DNA from: Serripes groenlandicus
Taxonomy: Eukaryota; Mollusca; Bivalvia; Cardiida; Cardiidae
Direction: 5' to 3'
Length of the DNA: 64,000 bases
NCBI GenBank assembly: GCA_031761405.1
Contig: JASEVX010000005.1
Coordinates: 4,149,391-4,213,390 of the forward strand
The notes under the pieces are model-generated. The model saw only the letters and a list, made by a program, of their open reading frames with translations, did no database searches and was not told the origin of the DNA. A program made the translations under genes and the position numbers. Shown piece by piece: positions 25,736 to 38,600 of this stretch (its first letter is position 1; each line of letters opens with the position of its first letter).

Positions 25736-26149
25736 TCTATACCCGATATCTTGACAAGCTCCATGACAGTTTTCCCTCTTATTTCAGAAATGTATATGAT
25801 CTTAAAGTCTTAAGTGGAAAGGTTTCTAGTTTCTTTAAGTACTGGAGCGTGAAAACTAGGGAATACTTAAATATACCTGAACTATTGTTGAAATGCCATC
25901 ATGCCCAAATCAATAAACCCATCCATTCTTTCCGACAGTTGTCAAAAGTTGATTATGACATATGTAATTTGCCTTCCACCAATGGGCTTGAAAGTGTAAG
26001 TTGGAATGAGGTAGTGATATGAGAAATCTTGTTAAGGTATAGGTCTGTATAACTGCTGTCGTGATATAACTAATTAACAGTTGAAAAGTGCCAATTTAAT
26101 AATCAATCCAGGCACTCTTAAAACAATCCTGTACATCCATGCTTACCGA
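25736..26149. other. Degenerate SINE fragment, otherwise unassigned
   Basis: 25930-26105 keeps 'cattctttccgacagttgtc' and 'ccaccaatgggct' of the SINE family. The rest is unassigned. Confidence 0.4.
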
Positions 26150-27597
26150 GAGTAGTCGAAAAACACATTCGTAAACTAGAGATGTCTAAAAACACATAAT
26201 TACAATAGAGACGTCGACGAACACATGATTAAACTAGAGAGGTCAAAGAACACAGGTTTTAAACTAGAGTGCACGCTTAAATTATAGTGGTCGAATAACG
26301 CAGGTTTTAAACTAGAGTGGAAGAAGAACACATGCTTCAAATAAATATGTCGAAACACACAGGTTTTAAACTAGTGTGGTAGAAGAACACATGCTTAGTT
26401 TAAACTTATTTATTTTAAATCGATTGCGAAACAAGCTTTAAGCTTATATTAATCACGCTCGATGTCTGCTTCCTGGATACTTAACCAGTACTCGCGCCGA
26501 TTGTGTGGAAAAATCCCAAAGTCAGGACCCGCTCATCACGGGACTCGAACCAGGGACCTTTGATGTGAGAGGCCGACGCTCTACCTCTGCACCACTGTCT
26601 TCCACAATGCTTAAACCGGAGAGGTCGAAAAACACAGGTTTTAAAACTAGAGTGGAAGAAGAACACATGCTTAAACTAAAGAGGTAAAAAACACATACGC
26701 AAAGTACATATGGAGAACACGTGTCAGAATGACCACTATTTATTAGACCACTTCCTTTTATGTGTACTATTAATACTGCTTAAAAGATATGTCCAGTAGT
26801 CAATCTGGATGGTTATACGGTAGCTGTGTTACTCTACTTAATAAAGTGTTGAAAACTTCTTCTGTGGATTACTTTATTTCAAGAGGTCGTAAAACACATG
26901 ATAAAACTATAGATGTCGACGAACACATGCTTAAACTATAGATGTCGACGAACACATGATTACACTAGAGATGTCGAAGAACACATGCTTAAGCTAGAGA
27001 TGTCGAAGAACACATGATTAAACTAGATATGTCGACGAACACATGATTAAATTAGATATGCCGATGAACACATGATTCTACTAGATATGTCGAAGAACAC
27101 ATGATTAAACTAGAAATGTCGACGAACACATGATTAAACTAGAGATATCATATAACACATGATTGAACAAGAGATGTCGACGAACACATTATTAATCTAG
27201 AGATGACAAAGAACACATTATTACACTAGAGATGGTGGAAAAACACATGATTAAACTAGATATGTCGGCGAACACATGTTTAAACTAGAGATGTCGACGA
27301 ACACATGATTAAACTAGAGATGTCGAAGAACACATGATTAAACTAGGTGATGTATACAAACATATGATTAAACTAGAGATGTTGACGAACACATCATTAA
27401 ACTAGAGATTTCGAAGAACACATGATTAAACTAGATAGGTCGAAGAACACATTATTAACCAAAACAGGTCGAAGAACACATGATTAAACAAGAGATGTCG
27501 ACGAACACATGATTAAACTAGATAGGTCGAAGAACACATTATTAAACTAAACAGGTCGAAGAACACATGATTAAACAAGAGATGTCGACGAACACAA
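26150..27597. repeat. Minisatellite, 29-bp unit, split by a SINE
   Basis: The unit is 'aacacatgattaaactagag' plus 'atgtcgacg'. Degenerate units lie at 26155-26400 and 26600-26700, with a more regular run of about 24 units at 26880-27597. A SINE occupies 26395-26600 and a unique stretch lies at 26700-26880. Confidence 0.85.
26395..26600 (-). mobile_element. tRNA-derived SINE, second family
   Basis: On the minus strand the tRNA-like head reads 'tggtgcagaggtagagcgtc' with box B 'ggttcgagtcccgtg', followed by a body shared with the copy at 39288-39497 (ttgcgaaacaagctttaagc when read on the plus strand). Confidence 0.8.
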
Positions 27598-27799
27598 GTG
27601 TCGCCAACATGTAAGTTAGTGGCAACTTGAAAGACGTACACATAAACGTGATTGATTTGATCCAGGCGAAACAAGAAACTGTTGTGAAAGCAAAAAGGAA
27701 ATGTTATTTTTCATTAATTTGATTTTTTTAAATATTTGCTATCAATAAAAACAAATCTAAATCAAGCAGATACATGAGACTGGAAAACTTACCAATTCT

Positions 27800-27995
27800 T
27801 ATATACAGATACGTATAAACGCGCCTGCAGAAAACGACTTTTGAAAACGTCGTTGCAAAAGGAAGAAAGTGATTCTTATAAAGAGCCATTTTTCCTTTGG
27901 CCACAATGTTATTATTAATAGAGATTTCCCACTGTTTTTACCAAGATTTTCCAAAGTTGTCTGTTGCAGATTTGTTGTAAGTGAGAAGGGAATAA
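27800..27995. mobile_element. Hairpin MITE
   Basis: Contains 'acgacttttgaaaacgtcg', 'ggccacaatgtt' and the right end 'ttgtaagtgagaagggaata', a diverged copy of the abundant family. Confidence 0.55.
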
Positions 27996-30125
27996 TCCTT
28001 TGAAGTCTTCTGTGCACACTGATCTAGTTAAACATCGTTGCATAACCTCAAACTGCGATTCTCATACTTTTGTGACTTGCTTATAACTGACCAAACAGAG
28101 CTCAGCGTCATAGATAATACCTGCATCACGAAAACATTTGATGAAAAAAAAAGTTAAATTTGAAATATTTCAACATGTATTTGGAATATACACTAAGGCG
28201 AACATCTGTGCTAAATATACATACATTATTGCAAATAAATCTTTAGGCAACCGTATTCAGTTCGTCTTAATGTTTAAGATGTCACAGAAGTCATTTCAGT
28301 GGTTGAAACAACATTTAACTATAGGGAATCAAAGAACAAACAATAAACTTTAAGAAACATGACTTTGATCGTTCTTCTTATATTATAATAAGATATACGG
28401 GCCATTGAAAAAAGAGAGCCTATATCTCGATGTAAAAAAAACATCACTTAAGTGCAATTTTGTTTTAGTCTTTAATATTTCAAAAATATGTCGATATTTT
28501 TCTCTTATGAACAGCAATATGACGGAATACACCTATAACAACCTATATTTTTCTTGACAAGACTTTATATTTACTTTAGCCCGAATAAAGGATTACAATT
28601 CTTTGAAACCTATATGTTTTTGGAGATGTACGCAGATTGATTTTCAAAATATAGCAGCGGTTATTTTTAATCAAATTGATAACTGTAATTACTGTTTTTC
28701 ATTACATGTTTTATCATTTCAGAGACAAAACGGAGCCAGAACGACGATTTCATCCTGTGAAACATACACTGCTTAAAAGCAAGTTAAACATTAAAGGAGA
28801 TATGACTTTTCATATTGTGCAAACCCATGCATTGAGGGTTCAACTCGTCCATGGCTGGTCTTATTCAACACGAATACTAGTAATGCAACCAGTGAGAAGA
28901 GCATAATTTATGCAATCTTACTTAATGCTCAACTGTTTTGAAGAAAGTTTTACATCCCATTACTCTATGCAGACGACATTTAAACGTCTTTGCAGCAGTT
29001 GACTTTTATAAATATTACGACAAAATGGGATATTCCTAATACTGATAATGTTTTAAACATTACATGAATAAGACAATACTTGAATCGTTATTCTTACAAT
29101 TGTTTGAGGTCATGTAATGGGAGCAGACGACATATCAATTTCATCTAAGAGAAGCGGTAAAACATCGTGTTCGCTCAACCATCAAGGCACTATCCGTGAT
29201 GCTTGTTTTGCAACATTTCCATCCATACCAACGGTGACTAAAATATACTGCCTTAATGTGTACTTAGATCTTTACCTTCTCCCCATTAACTTTAAGAATT
29301 ATATATGCTCGACCGCAGACCACCGAGCGGAGGGGATGTGTGAAAATGCCATATTTGCAAGGGATATGAACAAATCAGCAAAGGCCTTAACTTATTGGAA
29401 CAGTTGATGTTGTTTGTCTTGACTTACATAGACTGCTTTTGACATAACCAAGTACACCTTGTCCGGGAGGGATTTAAATGACACATCATATCCCACCTCC
29501 GACACGAAATGAAGCGTGCACCACGTTCACTGTCATCTATCTAGGCACTAACATCGATGCCAGTTGCTTAGCTTTACTCTACATTTCAAACTTCTCTGCT
29601 AAGAGGGCTTTCACATCATGGTAAAAGAAATGGCGTTTTAGTCTTAACCCCTAAACGTTATATTATAGATGTGTTTGTAAACGAACGACTTTTATTAGTA
29701 TTGCACTTCAGGTCTTGTAGATTGTAAGCGCGATAGACACTATCTGAAAAGAAGAAATTGAAGAATTTCAGCAAAACTATATTTTTTCCCACAATGTTAC
29801 AATATCTTTCTTCACCGGCCTTTCTTCTTTTAACCAAACGCTTGCAGTTAACTCTGAATTGTATTGAAAAGGGAAAGGCAATATATTCACTTTTCAATAA
29901 GTTGTTTAGCTAAAATTGGTAAATAATACATAAAGTAAATCCCAGAGTATACCTTATATACGATTTTTATTCAACATGTGATATTTGTGCCATAGACGGC
30001 TCGTATTTCAGATTGACATATTAAATCAAACACTTTAATACAGACTTCACAAACAAACCTATATAATGCCGCAAAGACGACTCCATATATATTGGAGCCC
30101 GGGGAGGTCTTGTCTTTATATGCCA
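27996..30125. other. No gene recognised
   Basis: AT-rich DNA with decayed MITE pieces near 28965-29060 and 29645-29850. The open stretches at 28676-28906 and 29117-29407 show no recognisable domain. Confidence 0.4.
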
Positions 30126-30265
30126 AGCCCCGGTAGCTCAGTCGGTTGCGATGCGGGCTTCAATCCAGTGGTTGTGAGTTCAAACCCCAGCTCGGCTAAC
30201 ATTCTTTCCGATGTTTGACAAAAGTCACTGTGACAAGCGTCATCCACCAATGGGCTAAAAGTCGT
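30126..30265 (+). mobile_element. tRNA-derived SINE, 3'-truncated
   Basis: Head 'ccccggtagctcagtcggtt' with box B 'ggttgtgagttcaaacccc', then 'aacattctttccgatgtttg' and 'ccaccaatgggct', after which the family sequence stops. Not a functional tRNA. Confidence 0.75.
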
Positions 30266-30566
30266 AGGTGTTACCATAGTACGGCCCCTCTATCAACGGG
30301 CGTATTAAGATGGTCGGAAAGGTACTGCATGTGGGATGAACACGCATGCTAGATATATAGTCAGTGTGCACTTTACACCTGTATATCTGCTAAATACAAG
30401 CTATCAACACGTTAAGTTTGAAATTAATACATTTGAAAATAAGAGATAACGCTAAAAATAGGCATATTTGAATGATTACAATCTTCTGACAACTCCAACA
30501 AAAGGCGTGCTATCGTTATTGTGCACTACACTTGATTGAGCTTGAAGGCACGCAGTCCACATGTAT

Positions 30567-30622
30567 ATGAGCCGTTCAAAGAGAAAACTAACACTATGGA
30601 CTCTGCGTAATGTATCGACATA
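30567..30622. mobile_element. Solo arm of the palindromic MITE
   Basis: 'gagccgttcaaagagaaaac' followed by 'ggactctgcgtaatgtatcg' matches one terminal arm of the family at 5021, 36441 and 43045. The other arm is absent. Confidence 0.65.
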
Positions 30623-33600
30623 TATGTGTTCTCTATTAAATGAGTTCATTATAGTTTCTTTGAACACTAATGAACATAGAAATGCGCTTTCTTGAGCATA
30701 CCATACAAAGAAAGACGTCAGTGACATTTCTATATAGTTTATGTGTACACAAAATACATAGAAATATAGAAACATATAAATACATTTTCTTGAGCACACC
30801 ATACATTCGTGACATTTCTATATAGGTTTTTTTTCTAGCATACAAACATACGAAAACATGGAATTTAAAAGAAAGCATGAATGTTCCCTACTTGCTGATC
30901 TTTAATTTCAAATTTATGCTCGCCGAAAATTAAACAAGGCGTGTTTCTCAAAGAAATAATAACAGATGCATTCTACTGGCTAGTATTTGTATTTTTCTTA
31001 TGACAAAATTATGTCAGTGCACCGAGTTAACTTTAGCATACAATAGTTGATACCGCCAGTTTTTATAACGGCTAAAATTGACAAGACCCGTGTCGTTTTT
31101 AAAGCGAACTTTCTGTCCAGTCTGGATTACTTGACCCTACCACTTTGTTACGGCACTTTTTGAATGTAAAGTACGCAGAGAACCAGGCTAGCATTCTGTC
31201 CAGTGTCCACAAATACAGTGAAGTTTTCGTAGCAGGTGCAATTTTCGCTGCCATTGCTTTCTCAGTCTAGATTCCAGAGAGTACCGGTACATTAAGAAGT
31301 AATTTTACAATGAAATAATTGATTACAAAAGGAAAAAGCACATTATGAGTTTTAACTTTTTACTATATCTTTCTATGTAAATTTCCCTTGAGTCAAGTTG
31401 ACATGTATTCATCATGCAACAGAATTTACATGTACAAAATATGTCCCCAATTGTTCAATTGTTATACATGGTAAAGAGAAAATAAGTTTGAAACTTTTAA
31501 CACATCTGTACATTTTGACTAGTTAATTTGTTTGCAAACTTTAAGAATTGGAAAAAATATTTGAATTGAAACAATATCCCAGGCAACACATTTAGAGGTG
31601 TTTTTTTAAACTTTACCCACATATATAACCAATCTACAGCAGACAACTTTGAAAATATCTTCGCAAAGATTTGAAAAATCTCTGTAATCAAGGTAGAACA
31701 AGTACACTGAATAGATTAGAAAACATCATGGCAAAAGAAAAGAAGAAATTTTATTAAGAGCAATGTTTATTTTGCTTCAATGATTTTTAAAGAGATGTTT
31801 GAGATGGGTATGCCTTTAGGAATGCGTTTAAAAGGAATGAATCTGAAAAATATAAAGGAATATGCTGACAAAATATAATTAAAATTTTGATAGAATTTAA
31901 AACATTTTTGGAAAAGGAGAACTGGCTCATTATGAGCAATTACTGTAGCAGATGGGTATGCTTTTAGGAATGCGTTAAAATGAATGAATCTGAAAATATA
32001 AAGGAAAATGCTGACAAAATATAATTAAAATTTTAATAGAATTTAAAAAAAAATGGAAAAGGAGAAATGGCTCATTATGTCTAACTATGGTTTTAGTAGT
32101 TTAATAATGCTGCAGAGTTTTCAATTTAATTTATACCAGGGCTTTTTATTCTTCTTGAACACCATGTAAGACATATATATTGAGATTTAGAGTAATAATT
32201 GTATACATGTATGCTTTTATGATTTCATGGCAGGGCACATGATCCCACTTTCAATCGTTGTCCACTATATATGTATAGAAGTTCACTTGGTACAGCATAT
32301 TTCCTATCCTATAACTGGTTAGTCATTCAGGGATCATGGAATGATGGATTGGTGTATTGTTACTGAAGTTTTATTGAAAACGGCATGAACCTTAAATAAT
32401 CAGCTCAGAATGCAGGAAGAATATTTGCGAAATATAATTGTCTTTTGTTGAGCCATAATCATATGATGATTATTTGACAGACTGTTTGGAGGTCACATGT
32501 GCGCTTATTACGTTATGTACAGAGATATATGCATGCATTATTAGTTAAGTATTGTGTTGAAATGTGTTCACATATTTAAGCTTTCCGTCATAAAGTTGTC
32601 TTTGGATATTTTTAGCAGAAGACAACTTTCGAAAAATCTTCTCTTTTTGAATCAACTGTCAGAATTCGAATTTAAGTGGTACTACGGCTCATCTGGTGGC
32701 CCTCAATAAAAGTATCTTAATTAAAGTGGATTATTTGTCCTGATGTTTTCTCATGTGAGGGATAAAGGGTCATCATACTTGTTGAAAACAAAAACTGGTT
32801 CATTAGATTGGGTTTTTTGTGCTGGTTGTCCTCAAAGATGTTTCTGCTCAATAACTTATGTTCAGCTTGACAAATGTTAATCTCATTTTACAGATAGGAA
32901 GCATATACAAGTGTTCAAGGTCATTGTTACTGAAAGTGACATTTTAGGTCACAATTTTCATTCAATTTTCACAAGAACATTTCTCTTCATCAAACCTTAA
33001 TCAGTTTATCCGTTTTCTTGCAATTGGAAAAATTATATTTAACATCTGTATATAAGAGGGTTTTTTCTATGGCAAAAGTTGAACTTCTGGTTCAGCTGTG
33101 ATTGAAAACAGAATAAAAGTAACTATTTTATTTGATTAACATGTGTGCAGATTATTGTTTATAATAGTTCCTTAAATTATCAAATTACAAAACCATTTCA
33201 CGAATTACTTCTTTGATATGTTTGAACAAGGGCTTGTTTCTATAGTAACAGGCATCTATTGAAACAATTAAGCCACATCATAAGATAAAAATTCTAGACT
33301 ATGGATATATCACCCACTGCATGATTATTACCTTGACTCCTACTTAAAAAGAACATTGTAGAAAGAAGTAATTCCTCATGATAAGCAAATTCTCATTTTG
33401 TCACAATGAGTTCAAATGTTCTCTGCTTTACAGGCGTCAACTTGCAGGTGGAATATGGTTAACTACTGTAAAAGAGATGCTGCTTAACCCTATCTGACAT
33501 ACAACAATTATAAAACAGACAACTAAATACATATAGGTTAAAATATGGAAATCTCTATCAATGAGTATTCCTTTTGAAAATAGTTGGAACCATTATGACA

Positions 33601-34599
33601 AAAAGAGAAATTGATCACGATAAGCAAGTTCTTGTTTTCCCCCGTTGTTTTCAAATGTAGTCTGCTGCAAATGCGTCAAAATGCTTCTGTCAGCAGGAAA
33701 TGGTTACTGTAGCTGACGAATTTTGAAAATATTGTGTGAAATCAAGCAATCAATTAAAATGAGCAATTTCTCCTTTTCACATAATGTTTTCAAACCTGAT
33801 CCAAGTTGATTCTTTAGATACTCTAGATAATAAATAGTTTCGCTACATGTACTATTCTACCCTTTCTCCACTACAGACACATTAAGGCAGATGATGATGA
33901 GCTAGTTTCCTCAATGTTTTCCCCACAAGTCAATACTTTTAAACAGTTTCATTTATACGGATTTACCAATATTTTTGCCTAGAAATTTTCTGTAGATTTT
34001 GTTTATGTGATAAAGACAAGATATGTTTACAATCTGCTTCACCCTTCATCATTAAAATCGGAACTTTCAGTGCGTTTGAAAATTACCTATCACATATTCA
34101 TTTGGTTATGTAAACCATGTCTACCGTTAATGAGTTCAATTGAAGATATCTGGAAATAAGGTTAACCTTGTCTCAAATAAATGTTTGAACTGTATGCATT
34201 TCTGCTTTTATGTTTACATTATTTGAAATTATATAATTCTTGTAACTTCTCAAAAAAGTGGAACAGTTGACCATCTTGTTCCACTCATACCAATGGTACT
34301 TTCAGTGCTTTGATCTGAAATCTGCTCACAAACCTCATCGCTGCTCTTTCGATTTTTATTACTATAAACATTTCCTAATAACTCCAAAATTCTGTTTTCT
34401 TCCGAGAGCTAACAAGAAATATCTTTAAAAAAGATAAACGGCGATTAATATGAGAAAACACTAAGAAATGGAACATGCGCATATTATTTTACTTGCATAT
34501 CAGAAAGGTTGTGTTAGTAATCAAAACAATCAGTAATAATTTTCCATGAAATATACAATGTGTGCAATAATGCTGTATATCTAAGAATTCCGACAGCTA
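30623..34599. other. AT-rich DNA with decayed MITEs, no gene
   Basis: Repeats found: a duplicated phrase 'gatgggtatgcytttaggaa' at 31805 and 31952 within two diverged ~150-bp units, and hairpin-MITE fragments near 31610-31740, 33340-33440, 33486-33690 and 33700-33800. No exon or RNA gene is supported. Confidence 0.4.
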
Positions 34600-34852
34600 C
34601 TTGAATTGAATGAATGAATGAATGTATATTGTTTTATGGCGCATCGACAGCTAAGGTCATTTAGCGCGCAATTAATTTTAATTATTCATGATCCCTGGGT
34701 AAACAAACCAGTACTAGGCTAGAAAATGTGCCTTGCCCAAGGACACTCCACCATGACCGTAGTGCCGCGACTGGGGATCGAACCCGGGACACCCGGTTTC
34801 GAAATCCCCGACGCTAACCACTCGACCACAGCGGATTCCTCTCCTTGAATTG
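34600..34852 (-). mobile_element. tRNA-derived SINE, third family, with 9-bp TSD
   Basis: On the minus strand: head 'gctgtggtcgagtggttagc', box B 'gggttcgatcccc', body with 'gccataaaacaatatacatt' and a tail of (attc)n at 34609-34624. It is flanked by cttgaattg (34600-34608 and 34844-34852), a clean target duplication from LINE-driven insertion. Confidence 0.85.
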
Positions 34853-35615
34853 GTAATGCATTATAATCGTGAACCAGTTGGAACATTGTTCGATTAGAAC
34901 ATTGTTTTTTAAAGTGTCAGCCAAAATTATGTAAACTCGCAAAAATTATTAAATACTAAAACGAAACGATGGAATTAACTTGTTTATATCTTTATCGCAG
35001 TATCAACTACTAAATCATAACAATAATCTATGTGCTTACCAAAGGCTATCCAGCTTCAGTTTCTATAAATAGATTATCAAGGCTGGGAATACCCCGTCAC
35101 ATGACTGGAGATTACGCGAGGCTCCCAAGAGGTATATAAATTTAAACTGACGATAAATAACTGACAACTAATCATGTTTCAAAAATAATTAATATTTTGC
35201 TCTTAAATATTATATTTCATACGTTTCCACTGATTTTTGTCACTGAAATTTATTTTTTAAGGAAAACAATTAAAGAACATGCAGAACATTTCATTTTAAA
35301 ACTTCACCTTATTAGTGCCTCTCGTAGGATCGCCAACATAACTATGAACCAATCAAAACGTTTCATTTCATTTATTTCTTCAACATTATTCATTAAATAC
35401 AACATTTGATTGGTCTACAATCTAGATCATGTGTTTAACATCTTGGTCAAAACCCACGTCTATCAGCTATCGCCGAAAAAATATTGACCAATCGATTCGA
35501 CGTCACGTTATAGGAGTAACTACAATAATATCATTTAATTGATCTCGTAACACACACGTCACAATTTTGGTATATGTAATTAAAAATCTAAAATTGCCTT
35601 CAAACTGTCTTCGTA
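34853..35615. other. Intergenic, downstream of the reeler gene
   Basis: No repeat or gene recognised. A minus-strand AATAAA (35371-35376) could serve the reeler gene, about 240 nt past its stop. Confidence 0.35.
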
Positions 35616-35697
35616 TCATTCCGCCATTACTCGTTCAGAAAAGGCACCAGTATAAAACCTGCTTTTTGTTATTTTGAACACTTCGACCACGGTGGCT
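35616..35697 (-). CDS. Reeler gene exon 4 (terminal)
   Basis: The acceptor is ctttatttcag/agccacc. Completing the split Arg codon gives RATVVEVFKITKSRFYTGAF, ending in AE and a TGA at 35616-35618. This matches the last strand of the domain and sets the protein end. Confidence 0.8.
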
Positions 35698-38600
35698 CTG
35701 AAATAAAGCGGATGGTTTATGAACATGGGTAGATGGATTGGCTACCGTTAATTCAACCCTTTCCCACTTGGAGACGCATTTTGACGCATCTACAGCAGAC
35801 GAATTTTGAAAACATAGTGACAAAGGGAGAAAGCCACAATGTTTTCAACTTATTTCAGTAATCATACTTTCATTTATAAATAGAGATTTTCTATGATTTT
35901 GCATGATTGTTTTCAAGGTCGTCTGCTGCAGATGTTTTGTATGTGGGAAAGGGTTAAACAGTGCTATGAATAACGGTCATACGACACTTGACCCTCGGAG
36001 GATTTAAAAGTTCCCCTTTCGTACATGCAGAGGGATTTTGACGCCTCTTTAGCAGACGACCTCTGGAAACATTGTGGCAAAATGTGAATTTGCTCATATT
36101 GATCATTTTCTCCTTTTTGTCACACTGTTTTCATCTGTTTTAAAAAACTAGACGGATTTTGACGCATTTGAGCAGACGACTTTTGAAAACGTTGTGAAAA
36201 AAGGAGAAATCGCTCACATTTGCAGCAGACGACATTTGTAAACATTATTGCAAAAGGATAAACTCATCATGAGCAAGTTCTCCTTATGCTATACTTTTTT
36301 CAATTCTAATGAAGAACTACTCTGATTTATAGAGATTTGAAGAATATTATGGCAAGTTATTTTCAGTTGTCAGCCAATGGTTGGTGTATGTGAAAAATGG
36401 TTACAACTACTTTACATCAAATGCTTGACGATATATATATGAGCCGTTCCACGAGTAAACCAACATTATGGACTCTGCGTTATGTATCGACCAAGATCAG
36501 CCTACGCTGTTCGCGCAGGCTAATCCGGGCCGACACATTCCGTGGGGATCCACATTCTCATGGGGATAGAGGTATCGAGTAATGATTCCTGAAACAGAAA
36601 AAACACAGGAGGCGAAAATTGTCTGTCCGGGTTAGCCTGCGCGGCATGCTTAGGCTGATCCGGGTCAATACTTTACGCAGTCCACAATGTTGGTTTTCTC
36701 GCGGAAGGCTCATATAGATCTATATAAAAAAGTTGTTATTCTCTAAGTGGATACCGGATTGTTTGTAAGAATAGACGGCGAGTAGGAAATATGCTGATCA
36801 GACTGCACTGAGATGCAGACAAATATCGATCTTAGCCGGTCACAATTATACGATTGTCGGTTTTCGGATGAAGTGATTTAATTACCACATGATTCTGCCT
36901 AGATTTTCTATTCCTATCTCGCGGTGTTTCCAGTTTAAACGTTTAACCCTTTCCAAAATGTAGACGCTTTCTTCAGCAGACGACTTTTGAAAACTTTGTG
37001 ACAAAAGAAGAAATTGCTCAAAACGAGCAATTTCTCTTTTTGACACAATTATTTCAACTCTATTTAACAAGTATGTCTTCATTAAGGGAGAGTTTTACAA
37101 AAACAAATCAGATGTTTTCAAAGTCGTCTGCTGCACATGTTCTGTATGTGGGAAGGAGTTAATCATATAATGAGATAACCCTTCCCCCAAACTGCTGTAC
37201 ATGCTTATGTATAGCAGAAGGCGGCATGAAAACGTCGGGCTCACGGGGGAATTGGCGACAATGTTGACAATTTGTTGTCACAAATACTCTTCCAGTATTC
37301 GAGATATTACTCAAGCGTACTTTATAACCTTTTCCCACATTCAACACAGCTGCAGCATACGAATTCGAAAACATTTAGTAATAAAAAGAAAGAACATTAT
37401 AATTATTAAACTTATTTGTAAAAATTGAGGCAAATGGAGTAATTGTTCATTATGAACAATACCTTTCTTTTGCCACACTAGTTTCAAACGTCTGCTACAG
37501 AGGCACAATCTGTATGCGGAAAACGTGCAATTTCTCCTTTTGTCACAATGTTTTCCACTTTTAGTCATAGGATATCCATTCAATTATAGAGATTCTTCTT
37601 TATTTGACAAAATGTGTTCGAAGTCGTCTGCTGCAGAATTGTCGTACCAGGTCAACGATTTATGAAGTGTTACGTACCTAAAAGACAAATCTCCTGCTGA
37701 GGTGGATGGTGCTTGCCAACTAAAGTTGATTTCTGTCTTTTCTTGGTTGTTAATATGAGTGATACCGCCCTGAAAATGGAACACCAAGTGGGATATTCAC
37801 TGCGTCTTGAACTCTTTCAGCACCAAATAGACCCTTCCATGTTCAAAATAGAACGACTCTATGTTCATGTTATGGTTTTGGATTATTTGTTTTAACTAAA
37901 AGCCAAACAATGCTGATTTCAGGTTAGATAGCTCGTTACGAGCTGACTCACCTGAATCTGTTGTGTTTGCAAAAATCTCAATATTGCCATTGGCGCTGAA
38001 AGAGTTAGCATTAGGTAAGGTAATGGTCTATTTGATCGTCGATGTTTTGATCTTGTGTCCGATAGAATCAATTAGCATTGTCACATCAGTCGATTTTGAA
38101 GACATTTAGTCATAAATATGAAAACTGTCTTCAAATGAAGGAAATATTAATGAATGAAATTTGAAATATTTCTCCTTTTCCCACAATGTTTCCAAACAAT
38201 ATCTACTGTAGAGGCGTCAACAAGTGGAAATGTTAAAACCTGTCTATTGGCCATACATAAGTAGCAGACGAATCTTGTGTTTTTTTACAACGACTAAATG
38301 ATGAACAGGGCAGACACTGAACGACTAAATGATGAACAGGGAAGACACTGAATTACTAAATGATGAACAGAGCAGACACTGAACGACTAAATGATGAACA
38401 GTGCAGACACTGAACGACTATATGATGAACAGGGCAGACACTGAACGACTAATGATGAACAGAGCAGACACTGAAGGACTAAATGAGGAACAGGGCAGAC
38501 ACTGAACGACTAAATAATGAACAGGGCAGACACTGAACGAGTAAATGATGAACAGAGCAGACACTGAACGACTAAAGGATGAACAGGGCAGACACTGAAC

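Noticed and set aside
26481..26687. Short open frames on both strands near 26.5 kb
   Set aside because: Explained by the SINE; tRNA-like heads often give short open frames.
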